From Lampris incognitus (lineage: Eukaryota > Chordata > Actinopteri > Lampriformes > Lampridae), in the NCBI RefSeq assembly GCF_029633865.1, contig NC_079219.1:56044682-56108681 (forward strand): a stretch of DNA of 64,000 bases, read 5' to 3'. This document shows, piece after piece, positions 36,990 through 57,669 of this stretch; within the stretch, counting starts at the first letter, position 1; each line of letters starts with the position of its first letter. The notes under the pieces were generated by a model that did no database searches, was not told the DNA's origin, and saw only the letters and a list, made by a program, of their open reading frames with translations. Both the position numbers and the translations under genes were made by a program.

Positions 36990-37656
36990 CCCATGTCCAT
37001 CCGCTAACCGCAAAACTAAGAGTCTCCCTCTTTGCAGATCATACCATGAAGGATACGCCAATTTCTAATGAAGCTTCTTATTCCCTTTTATAAAGCACTG
37101 AGGAAATATGTTGCAGCTGGGAACTCTACCGGTGCAAGGATAGACAGGGATTTAGCTCATTAGCAGTTTCTGGTCCCTGTTATGAAATGACCACTGAAGG
37201 ACTCCTTCATTCTAGCGCCACACTACATGGATAGACCACTGATCAGATTGCGTGAGTGAGGAAAATGAACTTGTGATGAATATTTTATGCCCAAGCGCTA
37301 TTTGCCTTTTTTTTATATATATAACTAACTAGCCTTGTAAGCATAAAAGATCTGACATACGTGATGAGTGGTTATCACTTAAAACTACTTTTTTCCAAGC
37401 TGTATCTGCCTCTGCCCACTGACATTAATGCACTGGCTCAGCGAGAACAGTTCTGGGCAGTTGGCGAAGTCTACGCTTGCCCACCGAATCTACCCTGATG
37501 CAAACGTGAAGTAAACGGATGTGTAAGTGCATTTGCTAGAACCGAACCTCGCAACGGTTACAAGGCTGTGTGTACTGACATGAAGCGCACAGGGTTGCAG
37601 TCTGCTGGTTGTAACCGTGGACCATCTAAGTGGAACCCAAATCGCTTAAAAATAAC

Positions 37657-37858
37657 CGAGGCTTAGCGTTTTCGGTTTTGACCGATTTTCACCGAAAAAT
37701 ACCCAGATTTTTAAACGGATGTTCACCCGGATTTTATGTTTCCACGGATCCAAAAGCTGTTCCTGTTCGTGTGAGGTTATGTAACGGTGGTCCTCGTGTG
37801 GCGAAATTCGGCACGCTGGATGGCTTTGAAAAATGAAAACCGAAAACGCTGAGTCTTG
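37657..37858. mobile_element. hAT-type MITE, copy 2, exact ends
   Basis: 202-bp non-coding unit with inverted ends (CGAGGCTTAGCGTTTTCGG at left, ACCGAAAACGCTGAGTCTTG at right), flanked by a perfect 8-bp duplication AAAATAAC (37649-37656 and 37859-37866). Opposite orientation to the other two copies. Lies in the fam171a1 3' UTR. Confidence 0.92.
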
Positions 37859-38643
37859 AAAATAACTTAAGAGGAAATTAAACCACTAAAGCCACACTAC
37901 AGATGAATCAGATAATGTGACACATCACTACATGAACGAGTAAGGATATTATACCACTACGATAGTTACAAAGAATTGTTATATATATATAATTGGAAGG
38001 GTTTTTTTTTTTTACTGTTGAACCACTGACTAGCATATTATGCTCTGAAGGCTATGCATCATTTTTAAACCGTTGCTTAAGTCGCCTTGTTTTGTCATTT
38101 TAGTTGCACCGTGATTTTATTTGCCAACATGAAGTATTTTACTCAAGAGAAGTTAAATGTTCTTTTCACTCACGTATGTTAAGCGCTTCTCCTTTCGGCC
38201 TGCCTTACTGTTAGATCTGCAACAGACACAACTTCACCTTTTACTTGAAAGCCAACTCCTTCACTTGCTGTATGTCGCCGCCGTTTTCCCATTTCCTTGG
38301 ATTCCAAGTGCCTTTGAAACAAGCTGAGTCCACACAGATCGGTTTACCCTATTTATTTCTCACCTTCTTTTGCCTTCAGCTTTCCTCCTCTACCTCAGCT
38401 CCTTCCTCCTCTCTCTCTCTGTCCTCTTCCTGTGAAAGAAAGCATGCAGTAAACAGGCTCTCCCTCGGCACTAGCTCACAAGCTACACTGCAGACATGTT
38501 TTATACGTTTTTAACCACTGCTAGTGGGGAAAAGCCTCATCAGTAATCAGTGGGGCGTTATTCTCAAAAGTGTGAGCAGTTCAGGATTTTATTTTTTCTA
38601 TAAGTGTAGCGTGGGATGAAGCTAGATGACTGTATATGAAGAC

Positions 38644-38649
38644 AATAAA
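38644..38649 (+). promoter_or_regulatory. fam171a1: Candidate poly(A) signal of fam171a1
   Basis: AATAAA followed by AT/GT-rich sequence about 1.65 kb after the stop codon. Confidence 0.5.
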
Positions 38650-39171
38650 ATGAAGGTCATGCTAGTGCATTTCCTGTTCTGGGGGTTTTATGTGCAAAGT
38701 GGCGTCTGGAGTGTGTGCATCTGGGCCTTGGTTGTAAGTAATGTTTTTTTTTTTTTTTTTGAATGTGTGCATCACTAAGGGCCGTGAGTTTGTTTTAATG
38801 CGTGTGTGCTGAGAAATTATACGGCATACATGCATCCAAGGTTGATATACTCATAAAAATCATACGGTCTGTGCAAAATTCTCTCACCCTCCCCGTTATT
38901 TGCCTATTCAACATTACGTGTGAGCTTTTTGCTGTGAATGGTATACCTTCTGTCTTTGTACCCCAAGGCAGCCACCAACACCAGGGTAGAGTTGCACTAT
39001 ATTTGACTGTACACAACACCGAGTGTCTTTATTGGTTGCTTGCATTATATTTCAAGTCTATTATTCCGAATAAACAGCCAAACCGGGAGTGTTGTGCGCA
39101 CCCGTGTGTGTGTGTTTGTTCTTAACCACAGAAACGTTTTGCACACTTTCAGCATCACATCACATCACTCC

Positions 39172-39352
39172 CCCCTGTTTGATGGACCGGCGGCGGCCTG
39201 TCCAGGGTGTCTCCCCGGCCTGCCGCCCCCAGTACCTGCTGGGATAGGCTCCAGCACCCCCCCCCCCCCCCCCCCGAGAGCAGGCTAAGCGGTTTGGATG
39301 GCGGGTGGGGGTGGCTGGACATCACTCCCATCAAGATGGATGGATGGCTTGC
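39172..39352 (+). repeat. SINE-B 3' fragment
   Basis: Plus-strand body (GGCGGCCTGTCCAGGGTGTC, TGGGATAGGCTCCAGCA), a C run, then GGATGGATGG tail. Confidence 0.75.
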
Positions 39353-39544
39353 ATTCATCTGAGGGTGGTGTCAGGCTCGTTCTTTTTCCCCACTTGTCTT
39401 GTCTGTTGGGTCAAGAAGGTGAGGTTCTGGCTCGGTGCTGAGGCGGAGAGTGGGCCCGTGCGTACCGGGTAGTGGGCCGGGAGTTGCGCTGTGCAACGTC
39501 GTGCACTTCCCCCAACGACCTGCGAGATAACGCGCGTCCGCCTC

Positions 39545-39635
39545 CTCACCTGCAGCCCCGCCCCTCCCCTCCCCTGCAGCCCCGCCCCTCCCCTGCAGCC
39601 CCGCCCCTCCCCTCCCCTGCAGCCCCGCCCCTCCC
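39545..39635 (+). promoter_or_regulatory. nmt2: Tandem GC-box array in the nmt2 promoter
   Basis: Four units of CCTGCAGCCCCGCCCCTCCC type in tandem, each with a CCCGCCC Sp1-type GC box, about 220-310 bases upstream of the nmt2 start codon. Confidence 0.7.
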
Positions 39636-39810
39636 TTCGCGCCGCTTGCGTGTGTTTCCATCCGCCCTCCGACAGGTGGCGTCGTTTCCTCCCCGCCGTC
39701 TCCTTTGTTTTTCCCGTCCCTCGGCTGTGCGTGCCCGGCTGCATCATACGGACGCCGACTATTTCTTTTTTCGGTTTTTTTTGTTTTTTGTTTTTTTTAA
39801 AAAAAAAAAT

Positions 39811-39841
39811 TTTGGGTTTTTTTTTTTTTTTTTTTTTTTTT
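39811..39841 (+). repeat. Poly(T) run just before the nmt2 start codon
   Basis: About 28 T residues, preceded by further T runs and an A run (39770-39810), ending about 15 bases before ATG at 39856. Confidence 0.9.
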
Positions 39842-39855
39842 AATACATTTCCACG

Positions 39856-48998
<9,143 letters not shown>

Positions 48999-49285
48999 CT
49001 AGCCCCCTCACGGCTTCTACACACACCGATCCAGAGGTTAGCGGCGACCTCGGGCTACCCCTTAACTTGGACACAAAGGTAGCCCAAGCTAGACAATGAG
49101 AACTTAACACCACTAGAACCAACCAGGTGATCTGGGGGAGCTGGCCTCACACGAGCCGGTCTCCCAGCACCCGTGTCATAATGACCATCCTCCCTCCTGG
49201 CTCACCTGGAGGTGAACGCTCTGATATCATCAACATCCTGAATGTGAAGTCATGCTATGCCTGAGATACTTATACAGTCCTGACA

Positions 49286-49322
<37 letters not shown>

Positions 49323-52300
49323 AAACAACAACACACTTGTAAATCAATAACAGCTTGACATACGAGAGAATACCTTGACACTGGGAATGTTCTGTTTTTT
49401 CCCCCCAGCAGACCCTTGTTAAACATTAATTTTACTAGTTTGTGTAGTTTATGTGGCCCAAATAGATCTAACCAGTGACTTCTTCTCCACTATGTTCAGC
49501 AAAAGAATCTTTGCACAATTCTGCAACGGCAATTGTGCAATCAACTGAGAGTGACCGGCAAACTGAATATCATTCCTCTCCCTTTTTGTTGCATTTTGAG
49601 TTTAACGGTTGCCATTTTTTTTGTTGCGCGAACAGTTCACCTACCCCTGCAGCTACCGCCGTTTGGTTATTTGAACGATGAACACTAACAAGTTGTTAAG
49701 GTTAACCAACACACAAAAGCAGATACCCCCGCCCCCCCACATTATCACAAAGCAAATTACACATTTAGAAGTGGCGAAACTGTCGGGACTGAAATTCGAA
49801 GTGACAAGGTATCTCTTAAAGCATGTGTAAACACATACACACACACACACAGACCAACACACGCACGCAAGACATTTCCATCGACAGATTCAACCAACCG
49901 GTGCATTGATATACAAGTTTTTTTGTAAAAAAATATATATGTATAATTACCTGTACATTTAATGCCAGATCATATTTATTCCTGTAGTGCGAGTTCAGGG
50001 GTTGGGAGAACTGATCCAAAGTATTTTCCTCAGAAGTAGTTTAGACGTCTTCGACTTTTGGAGTTTGTACGGACAGTTTAGACAAACGTGGGTTTTAAAC
50101 GTTTTTTTTGATGAAGAATGTATTGCGTCAGCGAAGCACAATTTTTGAGTTTGTTGTCGAGCGAAAGGGTCCTTAAAAAGGGGCGGCTGGCCCCTTATTT
50201 CAACACGACTGGGTTTTACTGCAGCCCGGATTTTACAAATGAAGAAACAGAGCTGCAAGCCTGTTTCTAGATTGACCCCCCCCCCAAATAAAACTTTAAA
50301 AATACTCATCCTTCCCTCTAGTCTTTAAATATGCACTGTCCGCCATGTTTCTGTCTCTCTAGGCGGGAAATTGGCCCAGAATTGTTTCACTGCTTATGTC
50401 GGAGGCTTTTCTATTTGCTCTTCAAATACCCCAGCTAGCAAAGTGGGCTGTACGCAGCACCAGTGGCCGAATAAACGAAGTGACATGTGTAAGCTGATTA
50501 GAGCATATGACATCATAGTGGACAGTACAGTACATATCACAGGCGGGTCGGCTATCCCTGCCTGCCTGCTTTAGTCAATGAAGGACTTGATAAGTTTTAA
50601 TGTTTTATTGGAAATGATTGAACAATGACAGCAAGAAGGTCCTGGGTTCGAGCCCTGGGGTAGTCCAACCTTGAGGGTCGCCCCGGGTCGTCCTCTGTGT
50701 GGAGTTTGCATGTTCTCCCCATGTCCACATGGGTTTCCTCCCACAGTCCAAAGACGAGTAGGTCAGGTGAATCAGCCATACTAAATTGTCCGTAGGTGTG
50801 TGTGTGTGTGTCGGCCCTGTGATGGCCTGGCGGCCTGTCCAGGGTGTCTCCCCGCCTGCCGCCCAATGACTGCTGGGAGAGGCTCCAGCATCCCCCGTGA
50901 CCCTGAGAGCAGGATAAGCGGTTTGGATAATGGATGGATGGAAATGATTGATAAATATGCCTTGGCTACTGTCTCGAGACAGGTTCACCGCTTACTAAGA
51001 ACTCAAATTTGCAACAAACAAAAATCCTTCTTTTCTCTCCTCCCAAGCAATTGGAGTCATGTTTTATTTCATTGTTTTGTCCGTTTAATCATTGCTGGTA
51101 ACATCACTGGCAAAGCACTATCTCTTGTATTCATAACCAAACTCTTGAAGCATTTATTAGACGAGTTTCTCAGACGTGGGGGCGGCGGCAGCGGCCCGTC
51201 GCTGAGAGTTTGTGATCAGTAGTTTGGCACTTTTGAACCTAAGGCCAATTCTGAAAACGTTGAGTGCAGAAAGTGCCCAGCTGCTTTCAAAGTGCCCTTG
51301 GGCAAAAGCACTCCGATCCCCAAGTGCCCCCAGTACGTTGCCCACTAAAGCTTAGCGTGGTAGTCCTCATCTCTCTCGTGCAAATAAATGTGTGTGACCC
51401 TCCCCAGGACCCTGCCCAGGAGACTGAATGTTTTTAAATCGACTTGCCGGTGGAGTAGTGACAAAAGCATCGTGAACAAAATCCGAAGGAGTTGAGGAGC
51501 AACGTGCAGGGGCGGTTTGTTCCGGATGTAACAGCTGAACAAACTGAAGTCTTAGCGATTGCATTTACACAGGGAACTCACAAGTATCCCGTTCTCTCCC
51601 AGGTGCATTTATGGACTTTACTGAATTTGTTTTTCCGTTCTTGGTTGATACCGTTTTTGTGTGTCAGAAAAAAACAGTAGGTCAGTTTGATTTAGTGTAT
51701 TGTGCAGCTAATTTTGTGATATTCCCTAAACAGTTCTGACATTTAGAATTGTACTATTCTCATAGGTCTTAACTTCTCTTTTTTTTCTCCGGTTTTTCAT
51801 TATTTTTGGTACAGTTCCAATGAAGTAAGACACATAGAACTGGACGTTTAATAGTTTGACGTGTTTGGCAGCTCTTTGTGTTTGATGCACTCTGCAGATT
51901 CAAACCGTTGCAAAGACAAAGGCAGCGTTGTCCCGTTAAATGCTGCCTACCGTCTAATCACAGATCCAGTAAAATTGTGTTTTTTCCATTATCGGCAGTT
52001 ATATATAAGTTTGCTGGTACATTCAAAAGGTCGACGTTTCCACAAGGAGTTAGTTCGTTAAATATTTTTTTAAAAAAGCCCGTTCTTTCTGCTCTACCTA
52101 AATGAGTTTACTACTTTGTTTTGTATTGTTGTTGACGTGTTTCTGCAAAAACTAATAAGGTCAACGGTGTCGCCATCTTTCACTCGTATCTACTCCTGTA
52201 TGGAATGTCATTTGCTCCCACCCCTCTCCTTTCCTAGACCCATAAGGAGAAGGATGAGTGAGGTTAGATGCCGAAATACAGCAGCAGCCAGTGCTTCACA

Positions 52301-52860
52301 TAATGGCTTGTAGTTCATTGAAAGTAACTAGGGGACACTTGTACAGAGGGATCATACACCACGGGTGTAACGTTAACACCGAGGACGAGAAGTTTGTTTT
52401 TTTGTAAAACAGGGTGCCTCATGGATGTGGGTTGAGCCAAGGATGTACAATCCTGCCGTTGTTGTTTTGTTTTTATGAATCCTTAGCATGTGTCGGTTTT
52501 TGCTGCATTGTTGATTCGAGAATTGGATGTTCCTAGCCACGCCGTTTGGTGAGAGTTCAACCCGAAGTGTCTGCCTTATTTAAAAGATTTTTTTTAAGAT
52601 ATCGGGGGAAACATAGTTTTGAAATAACAAGCAGCTTTCTCTACTGAAGAACAATATTTTTAATCGATTCCATTGCAAGCTGTGAAAAAGCTGAAGAACA
52701 TGTACCAGCATCATTTAGACATGACCCCATGCAAATAATGAATAGGATCTGTTTCAACACACGTGTCAGTTATACCAGCATGGAAAATTTGATTGAATAA
52801 AACTCACTTTAAAGTGAACATGAGTGGTGCATTTATTTTGGAACATACCATAAACGAAGA
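48999..52860 (+). other. nmt2: nmt2 3' UTR and downstream sequence
   Basis: No further exon seen. Contains (CA)n 49285-49320 and a SINE-B copy 50626-50943. Poly(A) candidates are AATAAA near 50287 and AATAAA at about 52795; mammalian NMT2 has a long 3' UTR, so the latter is plausible. Confidence 0.5.
50626..50943 (+). repeat. SINE-B copy lacking its head
   Basis: Starts within the head (ACAGCAAGAAGGTCCTGGGT), continues through the body and a short TG run, ends TAATGGATGGATGG. Confidence 0.85.
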
Positions 52861-53260
52861 AAGTTGAATCAGTCCATCTGGACACGTTTATTGAGAGAGG
52901 AACGTTTCATCACTCCTAAGTGGCTTCTTCCGCTTCCAGTGTGGGGAGATGGCGGTGCGAACTCACGTTTGCGGCGGCCTCACCCAGTACCGGTGTGGCA
53001 AGATGGCGGCGCCAACTTAGGTTTGCGGCGGCCTCGTCCAGTACTGTCCATGCAGTGTCTTTGTCCACGTCTAAGTCTGTGTCTTCATTTGTGTCTTCGT
53101 TTGATGGCTGGGAGAGCTCGGTCTGCTGCGTCCTGTGGGCCACGGCCCTGCCTGGAGCTGCACCCGAAGAGGAAACACCGAGGGCGGTCTGACAGGACGC
53201 GGAAGCGGGCCAGGCTATGCTAACTGCTGGTTGTTCCCTCTTCATAGATGGCATGGCCTC
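52860..53260 (+). mobile_element. Probable LINE 5' remnant with doubled GC-rich block
   Basis: Begins with a foldback-arm piece (TTGAATCAGTCCATCTGGAC). Then a ~60-bp block (GATGGCGGTGCGAACTCACG and GTTTGCGGCGGCCTC) occurs twice in tandem. It then encodes a basic stretch (KRKHRGRSDRTRKRARLC) like the region before LINE endonuclease domains in fish. Weak evidence. Confidence 0.35.
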
Positions 53261-53580
53261 TTTGACTCCCCATTCAAACCTGTGTTCCTCCCTATCAAGG
53301 ATGAGCCTATTATAATGAGCATTTATGTAGCTCTATAATTTATCCATGATGAGAAAAAATTGTCACAAGCTGTTATGTCACAAAAAAGTGCATAGATACG
53401 ACCTCGTTCAACCCCTCGGGATTACAAACATACATAAAACACACCAAACCCTTTCGAAAAGGTTTTTTTATTAAAAATACTGTAGAATAACAGAATCCTT
53501 AACAATCAATCCCCCCCCTACTACCAAAGCTTCAGAGCCCAAAAAATAGTATTCGGGACGGCCCTACTTTATACACGCTC

Positions 53581-53850
53581 AATAATCCAGGTAAGGAAAT
53601 CACAGGAAGTTGAATCAGTTCATCTGGGCACAACGTTTATTGAGAGGACCATTACGGTCACGGGAATTTGCATATGAAACTGATCGTTGGTTTCGGTCAC
53701 CGTGCCACAGTATTGTTTATAAGGGTGGGGATACCTGCAGTCAGCAGAGTCTGAAGAGGCCACTTCGATGAGCAATGAAACGTTTCTCCCAATAAACGTT
53801 GTGTGCAGATGAACCGATTCAACTTCCTGTGATTTTCACATCTGGATTGT
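53581..53850. mobile_element. Foldback element with about 65-bp arms
   Basis: Left arm 53581-53646 and right arm 53787-53850 are inverted copies with a few mismatches (shared AAATCACAGGAAGTTGAATC and AACGTTTATTG). Arm-like pieces also occur at about 2945-2993, 41205-41280 and 52864-52915. It may derive from Penelope-like element ends. Confidence 0.7.
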
Positions 53851-54098
53851 TACGCATGCATAAACAGTTTCAAAATTAGTTATTGTCCTTTACCTAAACC
53901 AATTCACTTTTAAAAAGGGTAAACAAGGAAAACCATTTAAGAAAATCCACTATGCATCCAGAACTTTAGTTCACAGGCAAATTTGTGATATTGGGGCTAT
54001 ACAAATAAAACGGACTATAGTGAAGTATGTTTCATCATCAGTTTCAACAGAGGCTTGGTTTGAACTGCTATGCGGTGGCATTGCCTTTACATCATTTC

Positions 54099-54926
54099 TT
54101 ACTTCTTAGTCTTCCGTTTCTTTCCAATTCTTTTCTTTGAGGGATTCGGGATAATTTTTTTCACTTTGAGCGGCTGCAGAGTGCAGGGAGCAGTTTGCAT
54201 TACCTCCTCAGGTTCACCTTCTAGTTTTCTTTTCCTGCCACTCCTCTTACCAGCATCCTCCTCCTCCTCCTCCATCTGTGCTGGCTTGTTCGTTGTCACA
54301 CTGGACTCCGTTTGGTGTAGCCAGGCGGCTTCAAGTAAAGGCACTTTGGGGATAATTGCCTCAACTGTGTCAGTAAAAATCCTGTTTTCCTTTGCGTTTC
54401 GAAACCCCAGGGCCAGAACACTTTTGAGTCCCAGCGGTCCTGACACACACTCGCTCAGCCGAGGCACCTGGCAGGCAGGCACGTTTCTCGTCTGGCTCAG
54501 TGCAATCAGGTGTTGGGTCATGTGTTGTGGTTTGACAGACTTGCACACGAGCACCAGTTTGAGTTCATTCTTCTCCAGTGCCCTCGTGACCTCATTGATG
54601 CCGATGGCTAGTTGTCCTCTGGCGGTGACGTCTGTCCAGCCATTCTTGGGCGCATCCTGCATTTCTGGATCACGAACACCTTTGCTTTCCAGAGGAGTGA
54701 CTTCCGTTGTTGCAGTGGGTCTTGTTTTCTTCCGACGGCGAAACACTTTGACCTCTTTCTTCTCAAGCCCGATGGAAACCAGTTTGTCCTCAAGAGTTTT
54801 CAGAATGTAGTGCATGTCACCTTGGACTAGAGTCTTCCATTGTAGCTTATAGGGCGAGTTGAGGGAAGTCTTTGCTTGTATTTGCCTTTTCAGTTCCTTC
54901 TTTGACAACTTGCCTGGAATGGCCAT
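54099..54926 (-). CDS. rpp38: rpp38, RNase P/MRP protein subunit p38
   Basis: Nucleolar protein subunit shared by RNase P (tRNA 5' maturation) and RNase MRP (rRNA processing). One coding exon, 275 residues (human 283). The L7Ae/Nhp2-type RNA-binding domain spans roughly residues 90-185, with GWTDVTARGQLAIGINEVTR, LVLVCKSVKPQHMTQHLI and RNVPACQVPRLSECV close to human RPP38. The C-terminal third is acidic then basic (QMEEEEEDAGKRSGRKRK; end KKRIGKKRKTKK), with TLQPLKVKKIIPNP conserved. An AG acceptor (TTTATTTCAG) sits five bases before the ATG, so the 5' UTR is spliced from an upstream exon ending at 56872. It is convergent with nmt2 and divergent from acbd7, matching the neighbour order of human 10p13. 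Confidence 0.95.
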   Translation of the reverse strand: MAIPGKLSKKELKRQIQAKTSLNSPYKLQWKTLVQGDMHYILKTLEDKLVSIGLEKKEVKVFRRRKKTRPTATTEVTPLESKGVRDPEMQDAPKNGWTDVTARGQLAIGINEVTRALEKNELKLVLVCKSVKPQHMTQHLIALSQTRNVPACQVPRLSECVSGPLGLKSVLALGFRNAKENRIFTDTVEAIIPKVPLLEAAWLHQTESSVTTNKPAQMEEEEEDAGKRSGRKRKLEGEPEEVMQTAPCTLQPLKVKKIIPNPSKKRIGKKRKTKK

Positions 54927-55269
54927 ATTTTCTGAAATAAAGAAAACATGTTAAGTAAGAAGTACAATAGAGTTTGTGTGTGTGTGTGGGGGGGGGCAGG
55001 CTCAGATGTTAATCAAAAAGGCTTAAAAACCTATTACTACAGTACAAAAATATCAGCCATAAGTAATTCTGTGTTCCAGACAACTTGGAAAGCGAGATTT
55101 ACTGACCTCCTACTATCAAAAGTATGATGGAACGCCATTCAAAATCGCAGTTCCTACTTGTAAACTCGGGGCAAATCCATCTACCCTGACTTCATGGAGA
55201 AACAGTTGTCTGATGTCACACAACAATGGCAGCCCCCATGGAGGCGCACAGTGTTAATGGTAAACCATC

Positions 55270-55681
55270 CCCAGACAGCATCCGGATGTGGGCCACTTCA
55301 GGGCATTGATGCGGCATTGGTGCCCTTCTGGCCCTGACAAAATGGATGTGAGCCTGAAGTGGCCCACATATATAACAGCAAATATGGCCCAAATATGCCA
55401 AATCAAATGTGGGTCTTTTTTGGCAAAGAAGCGGTGCTCTCGGCAACATGTGATCTGGATGTGACCCTGAAGTGGCCCGTGTGGTAAATGGTGAATATGG
55501 CCCAAATATCACAAAACAAATATGGGCCACCTTATGTGGCACGCGGCATTGCTATGACTTGGTTCTGGCCCAGATCTGGCAAACAGGGGCAGGCCACCCA
55601 AGTGCCGTCATTCCACACGGTATGTGGGCCGGATGACAGTGTCAGTGTGGGACGGGTCCGGGCCACAGCAATGTTGCTATA
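55270..55681. mobile_element. DNA-transposon-like repeat, copy 1 (inverted relative to copy 2)
   Basis: Starts CCCAGACAGCATCCGGATGT; body dense in TGGGCCACTTCAGG, CATATTTGGGCCATATT-type words. Matches the complement of 60322-60759. The right end is worn. In the rpp38 5' intron. Confidence 0.75.
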
Positions 55682-56049
55682 GGCAATGTAAAGTATATTT
55701 GCCTGTATTTAATTACAAAAACACATACCATCATTTCGCAGAACGCGTTGTGAATGTAAATTGGACGTCAAAATATGTCGACAGTGTTATTAAGTGGCTG
55801 TTATGGTAAGCAGTCTCTGGAGGTTATCCCTGCACAAAAGTTATTCCTGCGTTTGGCATCGTGCACCAGGAACGAGCGCGGGTCGGAAATTGGAAATTCC
55901 AAACTGGGAAATTCCCACCTCGGACTTGGGCAGCACAACAACACGTTAAGCGCCGACAGGACACGGAAACAGCGAAACGTTTAAGGGTGAAAGAAAGACT
56001 GGGATCGTTTGATTTCTTCCTCGTCTTGTCATAGCAGGCAGAAATTCTC

Positions 56050-56505
56050 GGTAACACTTTAGTATGGGGAACATAAAAAAACTTAATTACTAGTGAATTA
56101 GTAATGATCAAGATGTCACTTTAGTATGGGGAACATATTCTAAGTAACAAAAACTTAATTTACAGTAATTTAACACTATGAACACTTGTAGTTTTGTGTT
56201 TTGTTATGTAAGAACAGACCATATTCATTAAGTGTTAGTAAGGGAGAATAACTTCTTGTGGTACCACCACCTTATAAAGTCCATACTAAGCAAAGCATAT
56301 TGAGATGCTACTACTAATAAGCCATAATTCTGAGGTTATAGAGGGAAAACTCATAGTTAATGGCTTACTGGTTGTATAATAAGGCCATGCAGAATAAGGC
56401 ATTGAGTACGCAAAAATGACCAATGAAGAGCCAATATGTTGCTAATTTGCTTGCTAATAAGCACCTAATTAATGGTGACTACGTCCCCCATACTAAAGTG
56501 TTACC
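56050..56505. mobile_element. hAT-type MITE with 20-bp terminal repeats
   Basis: Left GGTAACACTTTAGTATGGGG is mirrored exactly at the right end. Flanks AAATTCTC (56042-56049) and AAATCCTC (56506-56513) differ by one base, an 8-bp duplication. Part of the terminal sequence recurs internally near 56118. 456 bp, non-coding. Confidence 0.88.
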
Positions 56506-56871
56506 AAATCCTCACCAGCTATATAATAGCTATTCAATACTATTGTGGTCAGTTCACACTTTAACCTTTGTAAATAAATAAATAAGGGGGGGGGTCGGGG
56601 GGTTCAGATGCACCGAGTTGGTGCTCCATCCATAACCTCGTCGACGCAACGCTGCATCTCTGGTCAGGAGCACCGCGGTGATAAACACACAACTGGACGT
56701 TAACTTTAAACCAACCACAACTCCGTTTTGCGCAGCGCCTTTCGAGGAACCCAGTGACGCGTTACGCCTGGCTGAAACAAACAGACAAGCAAGCAAGCAA
56801 GCAAACCAAAAGCAATACAAGAACGGAAAATAAAAATGGCAAAGATCGCCGGGGACGACGGTTTAGTTTAC

Positions 56872-57000
56872 CTGAAATTGTTCTCACAAATCGCTGCCGC
56901 GTTGACGTCCCCCGACGTGAGCTAGCTACACACAGCGACGCGGTTGGTCGTTAAACACGACGCTTCCCCCGGGCGCCGCCATCTTGTTTGAACCGACGCA
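56872..57000 (-). promoter_or_regulatory. rpp38: rpp38 promoter and non-coding first exon
   Basis: CpG-rich minus-strand sequence with a donor (TTTCAG|GTAAAC) at 56872/56871 that pairs with the acceptor beside the rpp38 ATG, giving an intron 54932-56871. The GCCGCCATCTTG near 56980 resembles a YY1-type motif common at housekeeping promoters. TSS position not known. Confidence 0.55.
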
Positions 57001-57669
57001 ACTTTATTGGCAGTCTCGGACAAACCCGCGACGGAGGGGCGCGCGCTGCTAGTGCCCGATTCCGCGTGCGACCTTTGACGTTTACGCGCCAAGCCGTCGG
57101 TGTAATAACGTAATGGCGACCCCCCCCCCCTCGTTTTAAAGGGAGCCCCGGAATGGTGCGAGTAAGGGGTTTTAGTCGGTCTGAGATGTGAACTACAGTT
57201 GATGGGACTTAAACTGCCAGCAAAGGTGAGATTTTGCTGTGGACCACAGCGGCTGATATCACTAATTAGCTCACGCCAAACCAGACAGGGGACGACTAAT
57301 TAGTGAGACGAGCTGGTGACGTGTTGGATTGGAAAGGAACCCTACAAACACACGGGCCTCCGTGGCACATGGTCGAACACCACCGACACAAACAGATTAT
57401 GAATATTAATAGGGAGGGAAGGCGGTAGAGTCGCCCTCTGGTGGTAGGGTTCCTACCTCGGCGTATTAAAATGACGTGGATTCTCCACGCAGAGGGGAAA
57501 GGTAGATATGATTTCAGTTAACCTTTATTGATTGTGATCCTCTTTATGCAGTTAAAGACAACGCAAACTTTTTGAAGCGATTTTTTGGATTTTTTTTGCA
57601 CACACAAAATCTCCCTCTCACCCCTTTTTTAGGTGGTGTGTGTCTTCCTCAAGCTCGGGTCCTCTACCA

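Larger units (their letters stand above)
36990..38660 (+). other. fam171a1: fam171a1 3' UTR
   Basis: Non-coding sequence after the TGA stop, carrying a hAT-type MITE at 37657-37858. It is taken to end after the AATAAA at 38644-38649. Confidence 0.6.

Noticed and set aside
54070-54810. 246-codon plus-strand open frame
   Set aside because: It is antisense to rpp38, whose protein is clearly the real one; the frame is a shadow of its codon bias.
57268-57310. CACTAATTAG words in inverted order
   Set aside because: Arms of about 10 bp with mismatches and an AT-rich core; could easily be chance.
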